Shown here: positions 10,558 to 22,000 of the stretch, in pieces
How positions within the stretch are numbered: position 1 is the first letter of the stretch
Layout: each line of letters opens with the position of its first letter
NCBI GenBank assembly: GCA_023230325.1
Contig: JALNXN010000002.1
Coordinates: forward strand, 62,001 to 126,000
Source: an archaeon
GTDB taxonomy: Archaea; Iainarchaeota; Iainarchaeia; Iainarchaeales; CSSED10-239
Direction of reading: 5' to 3'
DNA length: 64,000 nucleotides
Translations under genes and position numbers: made by a program
The notes under the pieces: model-generated
Told to the model about the DNA's origin: nothing
Seen by the model: the letters and a program-made list of their open reading frames with translations, nothing else
The model's database searches: none

Positions 10558-12315
10558 TTAGTTTGAAGAAGTTGGAACACACCCTGGAGTTTGGTTAACC
10601 CCACCTTCATAACTGTAACAGGTCCAATTATCTTCTTCTGTAGAAAGTATTTGAAAATTTTCTTCTATGGGTTGGTTAGGGTCTTCTAAAATAAAATAAC
10701 CAGTATTTAGACTATCTTTTATTTTTAATTTTAAGTTCTCTGTGTTTGGAACAAATGAAACATAATCATCATATAAAGTTATATAAATGTAAATTTCCTT
10801 GTCATCATTAACTTTATATCTTACATCATTTTCTTCAAATTTAAAATTATATTTTACTGAATCTAATTCTGTACATCTCAATTGTGAATTAACTTGAGTG
10901 GTTGGAAGGCTTTGGAAATTTAAAAGAGGCATAAAAGAGTTATTATCCTCCTCATTAAAGAATAACCCAGGTCCAAAGGAATTATTCCAAAATAGACTAG
11001 GATCAAATTTATAAACAGTCAATGGATTAGTTCCAGGGCTTTCAACTTGAGGAGCTTCTTCTCCATATTTACTTATAGAGGAATTATTTCTAGAATCTAT
11101 TTCATTTATTTTAATTTTTGTGTCAGGTAGGGTAGGTGCATAAATGTCTCCAAACATTTCTAAACGTCCATCTCCAAACACTACTTTTTTTTCTTCTGAT
11201 GGATTTTTACCTAATTTGTGTAGAATGTTTTTTGTTGTTTGTTCAACTAAAGAATCAAGTATTGTTTTTGAATCTGATAAATAGTCTCGTAATTTATATT
11301 CATAAGGGTCATTTCCTTTAAGCTTAATATCTATTCCACTTTCGGAAATAAATATCCCATTTGAGCTTACAGATACAGAATAGTCACGATCATTACAAGT
11401 CTTATCAAAACCATCAACATCAACAGTTTCAAAAAGATTTGTTCTTGGAGCACAACTTCCTTTATCACAAACCCCTACTCTTGCTTGTTCTAAAGAATTA
11501 TGAATTACAGGATCAAACAACCCACCTTTATTAAAAGCATCTTGGGCAGGATTGTCTGACATCTCACCATCAGGTGTTAAAGCTATTCTCCTCACACTCT
11601 TAAATGCTTGAAAGCCTCTCCAAGGCATATAAATTTTATAGATCCTCTTATCAAATAAAGGTCTCTGAATAACATCATTATTTTTAAATCTTCTAATTGT
11701 TACTTTTGGTAACTTTTCCATATGCTCATCACTTAATTCTGCAGCACTTAGATATAGATAAAAAGAACCAACACAAATATCATCTTCTTCTTGTTCACAA
11801 TTAACTACTTCTGCTTTTGTAGGTGCGTCTTCAAACATCTGCTCAATAACTTCTCTTAGGTCACCTTCTTCTTCAGGAGAATCAACATTAATTGAATACC
11901 CAACAGGATCTTTTGAATATTTTAATTTTGTTAAAAGATTTTCTGTAAAATAACCTGTAAAATTTGATTCAAAAAAAATTCTTAATATCATCTCATCTAC
12001 AAAATCATTCCAAGAAAGTTCAACTAATGGTCTACCAATTAGTATTTCATTACTTTCACTTGATCTAAAATTTTCCCATTGTTCTCTTAACCCAACTACA
12101 AATAAATTAAAAGCATCTGCTCTTGCTAGATCAGAAACAGTTATTAGATCAGAGATTGAGGATTGGTCTTCAATTAAGGAAAGATAAGTGTCTTCTGTTT
12201 GAACCATATTAAAAATTAAAACAAGAGTTATAGATATTAACATTAAAGAAACAAGAGCTGTAAAAAGATTAAATCCTTTTTGATTTTTATAAATTATTTT
12301 ATTTTTAAGAAACAT
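10558..12315 (-). CDS. Prepilin-like exported protein, 585 aa
   Basis: The N-terminus has a short basic leader ending KNQKG, then a phenylalanine and a continuous hydrophobic helix (about residues 15-38, FNLFTALVSLMLISITLVLI). This is the layout of a type IV prepilin signal cut after Gly14. The usual Glu at position +5 of the mature protein is not present. The remaining roughly 540 residues are polar, contain scattered cysteines (EQEEDDICVGS, VCDKGSCAPR, EDNWTCYSYEGG) and match no family I recognise. It is far longer than an ordinary pilin, so it may be a minor or tip pseudopilin, or a surface protein that uses the prepilin route for insertion. It lies between a giant surface protein and the M6 protease, all on the same strand. 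A prepilin peptidase that could process it is encoded at 40.6-41.4 kb. Confidence 0.8.
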   Translation of the reverse strand: MFLKNKIIYKNQKGFNLFTALVSLMLISITLVLIFNMVQTEDTYLSLIEDQSSISDLITVSDLARADAFNLFVVGLREQWENFRSSESNEILIGRPLVELSWNDFVDEMILRIFFESNFTGYFTENLLTKLKYSKDPVGYSINVDSPEEEGDLREVIEQMFEDAPTKAEVVNCEQEEDDICVGSFYLYLSAAELSDEHMEKLPKVTIRRFKNNDVIQRPLFDKRIYKIYMPWRGFQAFKSVRRIALTPDGEMSDNPAQDAFNKGGLFDPVIHNSLEQARVGVCDKGSCAPRTNLFETVDVDGFDKTCNDRDYSVSVSSNGIFISESGIDIKLKGNDPYEYKLRDYLSDSKTILDSLVEQTTKNILHKLGKNPSEEKKVVFGDGRLEMFGDIYAPTLPDTKIKINEIDSRNNSSISKYGEEAPQVESPGTNPLTVYKFDPSLFWNNSFGPGLFFNEEDNNSFMPLLNFQSLPTTQVNSQLRCTELDSVKYNFKFEENDVRYKVNDDKEIYIYITLYDDYVSFVPNTENLKLKIKDSLNTGYFILEDPNQPIEENFQILSTEEDNWTCYSYEGGVNQTPGCVPTSSN

Positions 12316-12439
12316 ATATTATTTATTTTTAGATAGAAGAAATTATAAATATTAACTATTTTTCAAGAAAAAGAATTATGTAAATATTTTTTAAAATGTG
12401 TTGTTTGTAAAAAATATATTTCCAAAAATTATTTTATTT

Positions 12440-14782
12440 TTAAATAGGAGACATTATGTTAAAGTTTGGTCCTATAAAGTCTAATGGGGAAATTAATATA
12501 TCTACACTTGTGCTTGACATTTGGTCTGAAGAATCTTGGGCAGTTAAAGTGATTGTGTGTGGATAAGTTATGAAGTTTGGATTGAACAATATTATACTTT
12601 GTGGTAAAATCTTATCTGCGAAAGGTTGATTTACAAAAATACTTTTTGTAAGAAGATAATCTGTTGGATAACCCCAACCAAAGTCGTCTGGAACTAAACT
12701 AAAGTTACAGTCTGTACTTAATAGTTGTTGGGTTTCATCTTTCCACTCGCAACTTACAGACCCGTTGTTGTTTACATAACTGCTTGTAAACATTATTGGT
12801 AGGGAGTGAGAGTAAGTCTCTCCTGAGATTGGGTTTAGAATGGTTATTGCAAAGATTGGTGCTTGAAGAATGGTTATGGTTACTTCTGAAATGGATTCTT
12901 GCTCTAACTCATCTGTAACTTTTAAAGTTATGTCTTGTGTTAAGTCAACTCCACCAAATTGACTTGCCTGCATGTCAAAGGTGCAGTTGCTGTTTATTAA
13001 AACTGGGTTTGTGGAATAGTTTTTATACCACTTACAGTTTGCTGTTCCAATATTATAATCGTAAGTTCCTTGAAAGGAAATGGATTGATCAGTATAAAAG
13101 GTTTGATTATTTTCTGGACTTAATATTTCTGAAGTTAGGTTGTTGTTAGGAACCTTAGATTGTAGATAGGCTTTTAGGGTATAGTTGTCTCCGGAAAGTG
13201 CCCAAACTTTAACTTCTGTGTCCACTAAACCATTGTATGTGTTTGAGGTGGAGTCCCAAGGAAGATCTATTAGATTTGGAATATAATCTCTTGAAATGTT
13301 ATCAAAGACACCCCATGGCATACCTGCTAAATCATCATACTTGTTTGTATATAAATCCCCTGGACTTATAGGAGGTATCATATCTGTATTATCTAAAAGG
13401 TTTTGTTCAAAAATGATACCAGGATGACTTATGTCATCATTAAAAAAATTCATATCTTCGTCATACATTATACAGTTAAAACAGACTTCTCCTGCATAAT
13501 GACTTTGAATATAGTCTTCATCAATATGGTAAATGTCAAGACCACCAGTTGGATTTAAGGCATTACCTATTAACCCATGCAATAACCATTTGTCTTGATT
13601 TGTAGATGATATGTATCTATTTGAAACTAAGAAAAACTCGTTTGAATATTGAGTACTTGTGTCTTGTAACTTATAAATATCATGCGTGTCAGCTAATGAG
13701 TCTAAATTAAAAATACCATAACTATCAATAACAGAAGTTACATTTGCCCAACCTAAAAAATATTTTGACCAAGGATCAAAAGAGATTGGACGACTTCTAT
13801 CTGCTACAATGTCTGTCATTACTGAAAGGTATAATAAACCCATATTATGTTGGTTACCTTCTGGACTTATACCGTAAAGATCAGGTAATCCTAAAATGTG
13901 AGCAAACTCATGAACTGCAACCTGTATTTTTGTTCTACAATCTTCAGGATAATAACCTGCTACACTTCTATAAGCACTACAGATATTTTCAGGGTAATGG
14001 CTACCAATTGTCGCTGTATTTCCATAGTATAAACCTTGAACTGAATAGTTTGTAGAACCACTAAATATTCTTGTAGAATCTAATAAGTTTCCAGATTGAC
14101 TTTGAGCAGAAACTGCAGCATGGATTATTATCATTCCATCTATTCTTCCATCATTATCATTATCATATTGACTAAAGTCAACATCTGAAAAAACATCAAC
14201 AGTGTGTAGTATTAATGCAAAAGCATTTGTATTATTTTGAATATAGAAAGAATATGGATTTTGAACTTCTCTCCAATCATAAATATCAAACTCTAAATCT
14301 AAGGCACTATTTGATGCAATATTATAGTAGGTACTTACACTTTGTGCATTTCCATCTAAATAGTTGTCAGAGTTAAACATGTCTTCATAGTCTGAAACTG
14401 TTAGGTTAGAAAGATGAGGATAGTCTGAAAACTCAACTAGAAAAACAGGAATTTTCTTGTAACCTTGAGAAGAACAAGTTGCCCAAGTGTTTTCAACACT
14501 TGAATAGGAATCATCTCTATTTTTTGGAGTTACATTTTTAAAATAAGCTTTTGCATCTTTTACTTCCGGAGGTAACAGCACATCAACATAATCTCTTTGA
14601 ACAGAAGGAAAGATTCTCGGAGTTCTTGAAATCTTTGAAGAACTGATCTCAGGAGTTGAATTAGCTTTTGAAACAGTTGGAGAATAACTAATAGATGCAG
14701 AAAAAACAACTCCTACAAAAAATAATATAAATAAAGGAATTATTATATATAATAATTTTAGATGATTATTTGGTTCTTTCAT
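12440..14782 (-). CDS. Secreted M6-family zinc metalloprotease with C-terminal Ig-like domains
   Basis: The active-site motif HEFAHILGLPDLYG (about residue 290) is the HExxHxxGxxD zinc-binding signature of M6 (immune inhibitor A-like) metalloproteases. A signal peptide is clear: MKEPNNHLKLLYIIIP followed by a hydrophobic core ending near VVFSAS. A propeptide-like stretch follows, then the protease domain, which has an acidic Asp/Asn-rich calcium-site-like segment (YDNDNDGRIDG). At least two Ig-like repeats end the protein. The ATG at 14782 is preferred over the upstream GTG at 14803 because the signal peptide begins there. The protein ends abruptly in GPNFNIMSPI, which looks like the first strand of another Ig repeat (compare FAITILNPISGE earlier), so the C-terminus may be truncated. 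It probably degrades or processes proteins outside the cell. Confidence 0.88.
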   Translation of the reverse strand: MKEPNNHLKLLYIIIPLFILFFVGVVFSASISYSPTVSKANSTPEISSSKISRTPRIFPSVQRDYVDVLLPPEVKDAKAYFKNVTPKNRDDSYSSVENTWATCSSQGYKKIPVFLVEFSDYPHLSNLTVSDYEDMFNSDNYLDGNAQSVSTYYNIASNSALDLEFDIYDWREVQNPYSFYIQNNTNAFALILHTVDVFSDVDFSQYDNDNDGRIDGMIIIHAAVSAQSQSGNLLDSTRIFSGSTNYSVQGLYYGNTATIGSHYPENICSAYRSVAGYYPEDCRTKIQVAVHEFAHILGLPDLYGISPEGNQHNMGLLYLSVMTDIVADRSRPISFDPWSKYFLGWANVTSVIDSYGIFNLDSLADTHDIYKLQDTSTQYSNEFFLVSNRYISSTNQDKWLLHGLIGNALNPTGGLDIYHIDEDYIQSHYAGEVCFNCIMYDEDMNFFNDDISHPGIIFEQNLLDNTDMIPPISPGDLYTNKYDDLAGMPWGVFDNISRDYIPNLIDLPWDSTSNTYNGLVDTEVKVWALSGDNYTLKAYLQSKVPNNNLTSEILSPENNQTFYTDQSISFQGTYDYNIGTANCKWYKNYSTNPVLINSNCTFDMQASQFGGVDLTQDITLKVTDELEQESISEVTITILQAPIFAITILNPISGETYSHSLPIMFTSSYVNNNGSVSCEWKDETQQLLSTDCNFSLVPDDFGWGYPTDYLLTKSIFVNQPFADKILPQSIILFNPNFITYPHTITLTAQDSSDQMSSTSVDILISPLDFIGPNFNIMSPI

Positions 14783-14836
14783 AAATATATATATTAATAA
14801 CACCTTTTTAAAGCTTACTTTTTTAACTTAAGACAA

Positions 14837-15790
14837 TTATTTCCAACTATTACCAACATACACACAAATCTTGCTACCCTTTGAAGTAAGCTTACAATTA
14901 TTTTCTAAAGCATCTGGTTGGTTAACATAGATTGTTAAATAGTCAGAACCACCTAAGTCTAAAGTAGTTGTATAATCATTTAAACAAACTCTTAAAGTAT
15001 CAGAGCCTCCTGAAAGAGCAGAAGTTGAACATAGAGCATAATTGTTGTTTCCTGGAGGAGTGATATCTGAGGTTGTTGTGTATTCGAATGGTCTTATAAT
15101 CTGATATTCACCATCATCACCAGTAAATGTGAAATAATAAGTGTCTTCTTGAGAACATACAATATTTTTAAAGAAAATAGCATCAGAAGTGTAATTTCCA
15201 ATAAAAGTATTACCATTAATTTGGATACCATCATAAGTACATTCATCTGTAATTATTAAATTATTTAAAGCATTATTTTTTTCAACCTTTAATGACAAAT
15301 CAACACTAGAAGATTGATTTAAAATAATAGTAACTTCAGGACCATAATAAGTCTGTCCAACAAATCCTGTGTAACTCTCAGGATCTACTTCTAAAAGAAA
15401 AGTTGTTGGAATTGGATCACACTCATTATTTATACAATCTTGAGGACAAGTATCACATTCTCCCCCAAGAACATCACAATAACCATCCCCACAATCATCA
15501 CCAGAAATTACACACGGTGGACAAGGACCTCCACAATCTACACCTTGCTCTAGTCCATTCTGTATATTATCAGAACAAGTTGGAAGAATATTACCCATTC
15601 CCACAGGTGTCAAAACCTCTCCAAATTGATCGCCTATACTAGTGTCTAATTGATCAGCATCATCTATACTTCTATTAATCTGAGATAAATAAAACACTCC
15701 AAAAATAATTCCACCAATAACTAATATTCCAACAATTGTCAAAACTTCAACAGAAATCTGACCCTTACTATTCTTAAATAATTCAAACAT
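14837..15790 (-). CDS. Class III signal peptide (archaeal prepilin) protein with Cys-rich segment, 317 aa
   Basis: The N-terminus FKNSKGQISVEVLTIVGIL is a textbook archaeal class III signal peptide. The expected cut is after Gly10, leaving Gln+1 and Glu+5 at the start of a hydrophobic helix (residues 11-35). After the helix comes a cysteine-rich segment (CSDNIQNGLEQGVDCGGPCP, then CGDGYCDVLGGECDTCPQDC) of a kind often seen in archaeal and bacterial surface proteins. A beta-rich domain with more Cys pairs follows. A strong ribosome binding site precedes the ATG. It is probably a pilin-like subunit exposed on the surface; candidate processing enzyme is the prepilin peptidase at 40,645-41,388. 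The partner genes around it are the M6 protease and the 2,668-aa surface protein. Confidence 0.88.
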   Translation of the reverse strand: MFELFKNSKGQISVEVLTIVGILVIGGIIFGVFYLSQINRSIDDADQLDTSIGDQFGEVLTPVGMGNILPTCSDNIQNGLEQGVDCGGPCPPCVISGDDCGDGYCDVLGGECDTCPQDCINNECDPIPTTFLLEVDPESYTGFVGQTYYGPEVTIILNQSSSVDLSLKVEKNNALNNLIITDECTYDGIQINGNTFIGNYTSDAIFFKNIVCSQEDTYYFTFTGDDGEYQIIRPFEYTTTSDITPPGNNNYALCSTSALSGGSDTLRVCLNDYTTTLDLGGSDYLTIYVNQPDALENNCKLTSKGSKICVYVGNSWK

Positions 15791-15797
15791 ATTAAAT

Positions 15798-15803
15798 ACT
15801 CCT
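15798..15803 (-). promoter_or_regulatory. Shine-Dalgarno sequence of the class III prepilin gene
   Basis: Minus-strand AGGAGT lies 7 nt upstream of the ATG at 15790. This gene therefore has a true 5' leader, in contrast to several genes in the window that look leaderless. A TATA-like element (CTATTTATAAAC, about 15851-15862) sits further upstream. Confidence 0.65.
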
Positions 15804-15960
15804 AAAAAATATATAATTTTTAATAAAATTAATAATATATATTATGAAAAAGTTTATAAATAGAGATGGTTGAAGTTTTATGCCTAGCTTCCTTATTTTT
15901 TTTATATCTTGAAAACAAACATAAGCATGTACACCAAAATAAGAAAAATACTTTATAATA

Positions 15961-16009
15961 AAATTAAAATCTAAAAAGAAAAATTAAAATCTAAAAAGAA
16001 AAATTAAAA
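15961..16009. repeat. 20-bp tandem repeat, two and a half copies
   Basis: The unit AAATTAAAATCTAAAAAGAA occurs at 15961-15980 and 15981-16000 exactly, with a partial third copy. It lies immediately downstream of the stop codon of the 2,668-aa surface protein gene. It is probably replication slippage in an AT-rich spacer; no coding or structural role is evident. Confidence 0.75.
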
Positions 16010-16013
16010 AAAA

Positions 16014-19000
16014 CTATTTAGAACAATTATCTATCCTCTGATTATTAGATGTTGAACCAACATAGCTTTCTATCTTTAAATCATATCTACTTTTGTTATT
16101 TGGATCTTGTGAGTCTTGGTTGTCTATAATGTCAACCTTATATAATGTGTTTCTATTAAAATTAACATTATCGTTGATTAACACAGAATGATCTAAACCT
16201 GTAATTCCAGTATCTGTTAAAACATTACTTCCAGCAACATTCCCTAAAATTCCACAAGCAAGAGCCCTAAACATTCCTGCCCCAAAATTTGCTAATTTTG
16301 CACTAAACTTTACTTTTGCTTTTCTTACCACAGAACTTTCTAAATCAGTAATCTGATTTTTAATAGCATCATTAATTGGGATTTTTGGGTTTCCTGCAGC
16401 ATCTACAACAGTTGGAGTTAATCTTGTTCCCCCTGGCTTTAATGCTCTTTCTAGATCATCTAATTGTTTCATAGCGTCTTCTAGTGGCTTTGCATTTACC
16501 TCAAGTCTTGTAAGTGCTTTTTTAGTTCCTGTTGCTTTCTTATGTTTCTGGTACCATTTTTTAGAACCATCTTGTAGATCTGTAAGTTTTGCTTTCTCAG
16601 CAGTAATTTTATCTAGATTACCTTTAATTTCTGCCTTTTGGGTCTCTATTGTATTTAACAGATCATCATACTCTACTTGTGAGATTCCTTCTAAGGCTGT
16701 TGCCCCAGCTCCCCCAGGTGTTCCTGCTGTTCCTGCAGGAGGTGTTGTAGCTGTTGCCCCAACTCCAAAGGTAAAGGGATGTGTTGGATATTTTTTAATT
16801 GCAAATGTTTCTACTTGACTAGCCAAAGAGCTTAGATTTAATGCAAAAAGATTAGGCCTTGCTTTTGAAAAAGTCCCATTCCTTATAAGTGAAACCAAGT
16901 CATCTAACTCACTTGCTGTCAAACTCTCAATTTGACTAGGTATGTATGCTCCAGCAGTATTTGTTACTCTTGGCAAAATTCTTGCAGCCATCGCAGGATC
17001 ATGTGGAACAAAGGAATAGGAAGTGCTTGTTCCGTTCATGTAACTTACATATTTTCCAAGTCTTGCATCAACTGTATGTGGAACATTTGTAACTATCGGA
17101 GGAGTTACAGGAGGTGGAGTTACAGGAGGTGTTGGAACCACTGCCCCTACAGGAGTTAAAGTCCCTGAAACTCCTTCTAAGACAGAAGAAGCTCCCTTCT
17201 CAAAACCAAGTGGAGTTGCTTTTACCATCCTTGACCCTGAAAGTGCCTGTGCAGTCCCAATACCAAGTGTTGTTGCCCCAGGACTCTCAAGATTTGTTCC
17301 ATTAAAGACTTCTGCAATCCAGGTACTCATCCCCTCAATTCCCCCAACAACACTTCTAGCAAGATGAATCTCTGTGCCTGTTTGTTTATTTTGTTCTCCA
17401 ATAAATAACTTTGTTAACCAACCATCAATAAAATCTGAAAATCCCTTTCCAGTAACAGTATTCAAATATATGCTTGCTGATGGTAAACCGCAAGCAAAAA
17501 TTCCACAATCAACAACTACCCCTGACAACAACTTGATCTGCCCCAAAACAGGCACCATCCCAAAAATAGCATTTGTCCCAGCAGTACAAGCTGTACAGGT
17601 TGCCATACATGGTACAAAATATTTAGTCAAAGCATTATTTATTGCTTTATTGTTTTTAGCTTCCTTTTCAGCCTTAGTCTTTCCAGTATTACAATTTTCT
17701 AACTTATAGTCAAAAAATAAACTAGAGCTTGGATTTTTCTCAATATACTTATTTATTGTGTCACACAAAGTCTCTGTGTCTGTAGGGTTATATGATCTGT
17801 TCCAATCAACCAAAGCATAATAGGTGTCTTGTGCAGAACCACCATCCTTGTTAGCAGCAACCACCTTGTTACTTACAATCTCTAAAACATCAACAGGTGT
17901 AACTCCGCAACTTGACAAATGGATGGTTGCCTCAGACTTTCTTTGTCCAACATTTCCTGCTTTAAGACTTGTAGAATAAATACTTCTTGCACTTACAATT
18001 ATGTCTTTTCCAACCAGATTATAGATCTGATCATTTTGTGGAATATAACATACATTAAAATCATTTGACACTCCTTGTTTTAAATCTAAACCAAGAGAAT
18101 CATATTTTTTATTTCTATATTCAAACCAAGTGTTTAGGTCATTTGGTGCTTTTAGGTTTAAAACAACATTTTCTAAAATATCAGAAACAATGTTTAGATC
18201 AGTACAAACTTTATCAACTAAAACAACACTTGTCTTTTCTTTAGGATCAAATTCTAATCTCCCTGCTTTTATAACTTTTAAGATTAACATATAATCTAGA
18301 TTTTCTGAAATACAATTTTCTGTATAATCAGTCTTACTTATAAAATTATTGATTAAGATCTTAGCATCAGTCAATACTTTTTCAGGCAATTGTGAAGTTC
18401 CAGAAATTGCATATCTATTATTTATTACAATATTTAGTTGTTCAGGTTTAGAGGAAGGACTTTTTTGTAGATCATTAAAGTATATTTTTGCTAAAGCCTC
18501 TTGATCTTCATTAATCTTTCCAACTCTGATGTTAAGATGATTTTGTTTAGTGCTTGGAATGTTACCCTTCACATATCTATTATCATTCTTTTCAAATTTA
18601 CTAACTCCACTTAAAATCTCTTTTGCTACATTCTCATCACCTGAAAACACAGTTAACCAGGTGCCTTTACTTTTATTCTTTGTAAGGTCTATGTCCCACG
18701 GCAAATAATTTAAATAATTTTCAATACTTTTTTCACATTGTTCAGTTTGTTTATAAGAAACTAAATTTACTAAGAAGTTAACTCTGTTTGGAAAGATGCT
18801 GTCTTGGTTAGCTCCAATAAAGGCATTCAACTCTAATTTATATTTCCCACAACCAGAAAGATTAGGGATGTTTATTTTCCCCCCATATTGATAGGTACCA
18901 TACCCTGTAAGGTTACTGTTTGGAACTGCAACATCAACAAAATATTTTTTAAATTTATAATCTGATTTGCTTAAGATCTCTTTGACTAGGTCATAAGATA

Positions 19001-22000
19001 AAGAATCGTTCTGTAGGTAAACATCAAACTCAACAGGACCTAAGTCCCCCCCAAGATCAGAGATTGGACAATATCCTTGTAAAGCCTTTTGAACAGAACA
19101 ACCAGTTTTTAATAATTGATTTTGGGAGTGTGCAGCAACTGTCTGTATTTTTCCATACATCTCATCAATCTTTGATAGTATCAATTCAGAAGCTCCATAA
19201 GAATCACAATAACCATCCCTACCTGTACAGTCATTAACAGAGATTAAAGGCATGTACACAGTCTTAGACTCAGAAGGGTTATTACAAACAGGAAGAGTTA
19301 CTTCAAAAGATTGTAAGAAATCATTTTGTTCATCTTGATCTTTAGATAGAATATTTAAAGAAACTAAAGTGCTCTCTGAAGTTACATAATTACCTGAATT
19401 TAAAGCTTGTCCAATAATTGTTACAGGAACCTTTGGTTGTCCACCATATGCATTTGCAGTTATTGAAAATGAAAAGTCTGCAAAACCGTTTGGTGGAATT
19501 ACCCCCATCCCAGATGTTGGAACTAAAGACACAGCGTTATTCCCAAAGGCTTGTTGGTAACTACCAAGTCTTTTATCAATTCCAACAATTGCTACAGGCT
19601 CTGCACATTGGTTATTAATAGAAATATTTCTTGCTTTTTTCTCTCCTAAATTTAAAGTAAAGTCTAGATTTTTAGGACTAATCTTTAGACAATTAGGAGA
19701 AGAAATTAAAAAGTAGGCAGTTGTTTTTGCAAAGACTGGATTTTTCACACCTGCTGCCTTTCCAGTAACAACAAAGTACATGTCTTCTAAAGTTGCTCTA
19801 TTAATGTTAACTGTAAACTTTAGATCAACAGGAACTCGTTTACCAGGCTCTAAAATCTTTATCTCCCTTGGGTATTCAGTTACTCCAATATTTGCAGACT
19901 TGATCTGTGGGTAAGTGCTTATCTGTATGTCAGTTATTGGAACATTTCCAATATTTTTAATCATAATTCTTGTGCTTGTTATTGCTGGTTGTTGTTCGGT
20001 TGTCTGTGATAAATAGATCTGTAATTGTGTAGGTGCAACCCACAAAGCTTTACTTACATCTATCAAGTCAACATTAAGTTCTGTAGGTGAAAGATTATAA
20101 AAAGAATTTTCCCACAAAATATTAAATTTATATTTTTTAATTTGTTCTCTATCACTTGTGTTTTTAATAAGCACATCATATAGCTTTTCTTCACCTGGAA
20201 GTATAGTCAACTGATTTAATATAATTTCAAGATCATTGTTTGAATTTGAAGAGATTGGAACTAACTTTGGGTTTAAGAAAACTATTTGTTCACATTTATT
20301 CTGAATAGTAAAAACTACTGTGTTTTCAGAGGCTCCTGCTCTAGAGGTTATGAAGTTGTTAATATATCTGTTAAAGCCATCATTATAATAATTGTAGTTG
20401 GAATTGGAATTACTTGAACCTGGAATAGACCCACCATATCCTGTGTTATAGCTTTGATTAGGTGTATAATTTAAATTTTGTGAGCCTATAAAGTCTTGGT
20501 AGTCTCCAGCCCCATAATAATCATCATAATTGAAATTGGTGTTTAGCCCAACAAAAGTGTCAATCTTTTTTGGTGCAATTACCAAACAGTCATCAACTAT
20601 CAACCCTCTGTTTATCCTTATAGAAACAACAGTTGCAACTTGCCTATTCCCCACAAGCCCATAGATTGGAACATTTGCATATGCAGAATCAAATAATGCA
20701 TCTTTTGAAACTGTTGCAATTGCTTGAAAGTTTATTTTATTTTTCTTAGTAACACTTGGTGGTCCTCTAACATCCAAAGTCAAGGTGTCAGCCCCATTTA
20801 CCCAAACAGGTTCTCCAACATAGATGTCAGTTACTGAGGTGTCAGAAATATTTTCTAAATTGAAATTTACAGTTTGAGAAATTTGATCAACCCCTAAGTT
20901 AATCAACACTTCCTTTGGAGCAACAAGAACAGAGTCATCAGCAATCAAAAGTTGTTTGGTAAATGGCACATAACCATAAGCAGAGATTGTTAAATTTAAT
21001 TTGTTTACAACAAAATCTGAATTGATTACATATTTTCCTGCCCTTCCATTTAGTCTATCTCCTTTTATTAGTCTTATAAATTGCCCTTGCTCATCTTCAA
21101 TCTTTATAAAAGCATTTTCAATTGGGTTTCCATTTGCTGAATCAAAGACCTCTAACTCTAGTTTAGAACCAAATGGTAATATTAGGTCAGGATTAAATAA
21201 TATTCTTAAGTATCTTTTGTCAAGAACCTCAAAGCTTAATCTTTGTTCAAGAGCAGAGTCATCTTCTAAAATAAATTTTGAATCAATATAACTTACACCA
21301 ATTGCTTTTGAGACAAAGTAAGTGTAGACTTTCTTTCGCTCTCCAGCCCTTAAATTAATTCCATCTTTGTTTAGTTCAAGTTCTGAAATTGTGCCTAGAT
21401 TAAAGTTTGTTGGAAAAGCTAAAGTTCCTTCATCAGCACTTATAAATGAGATTGCTGGTTGGGTAGTTGATGTCTTTGTGTTTAATTTAATTACTCTATT
21501 TTTATTACTGTAAAGTGTAGCTTCTAAAGCAAACACATCTCCCTTTAATGCAAAAAAGTCCTCTTTAGAATAACTAATTCCATCTGAGTCAATAAAGCTA
21601 TAAGACACACAAATATCATCTTTACATTCTGCAGGAACATCAAATAACTCTACAGTTATTTCTTTTGTGTCTGCATAAAGTTGTTGTCTGTTGTTTGTTG
21701 AGTATTTCTTTTGTAGGGTTGAGTCTTGTGGATCTCTGTAAACCTCAAAGTCTCTTTCAACCCATGCCCTGTATTTAAATTTTGGTTTAAATGTAGAAGA
21801 GTCAATTGCTTTTACTTTAATTTTAATTTGCTTGTTTGTAACTCCAAGCTTATTATCCCATTTTAGCTCAATCCATTTGTTAATGTTTCCTGCATTTCCT
21901 TGGTTTAAGACATCTATTGATTGTGAACCAGGTTCAGGTAAAGGATTGTAGGTTGTTGAGTAGGTGAAGTTTGTTGTGTCTGCCATAAAGCCTGTGATTC

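Noticed and set aside
16014..17700. C-terminal part of the 2,668-aa protein considered as a polymorphic toxin domain
   Set aside because: Composition fits loosely, but no catalytic motif is visible and no immunity-like small gene lies downstream. Kept only as a finding about a distinct module.
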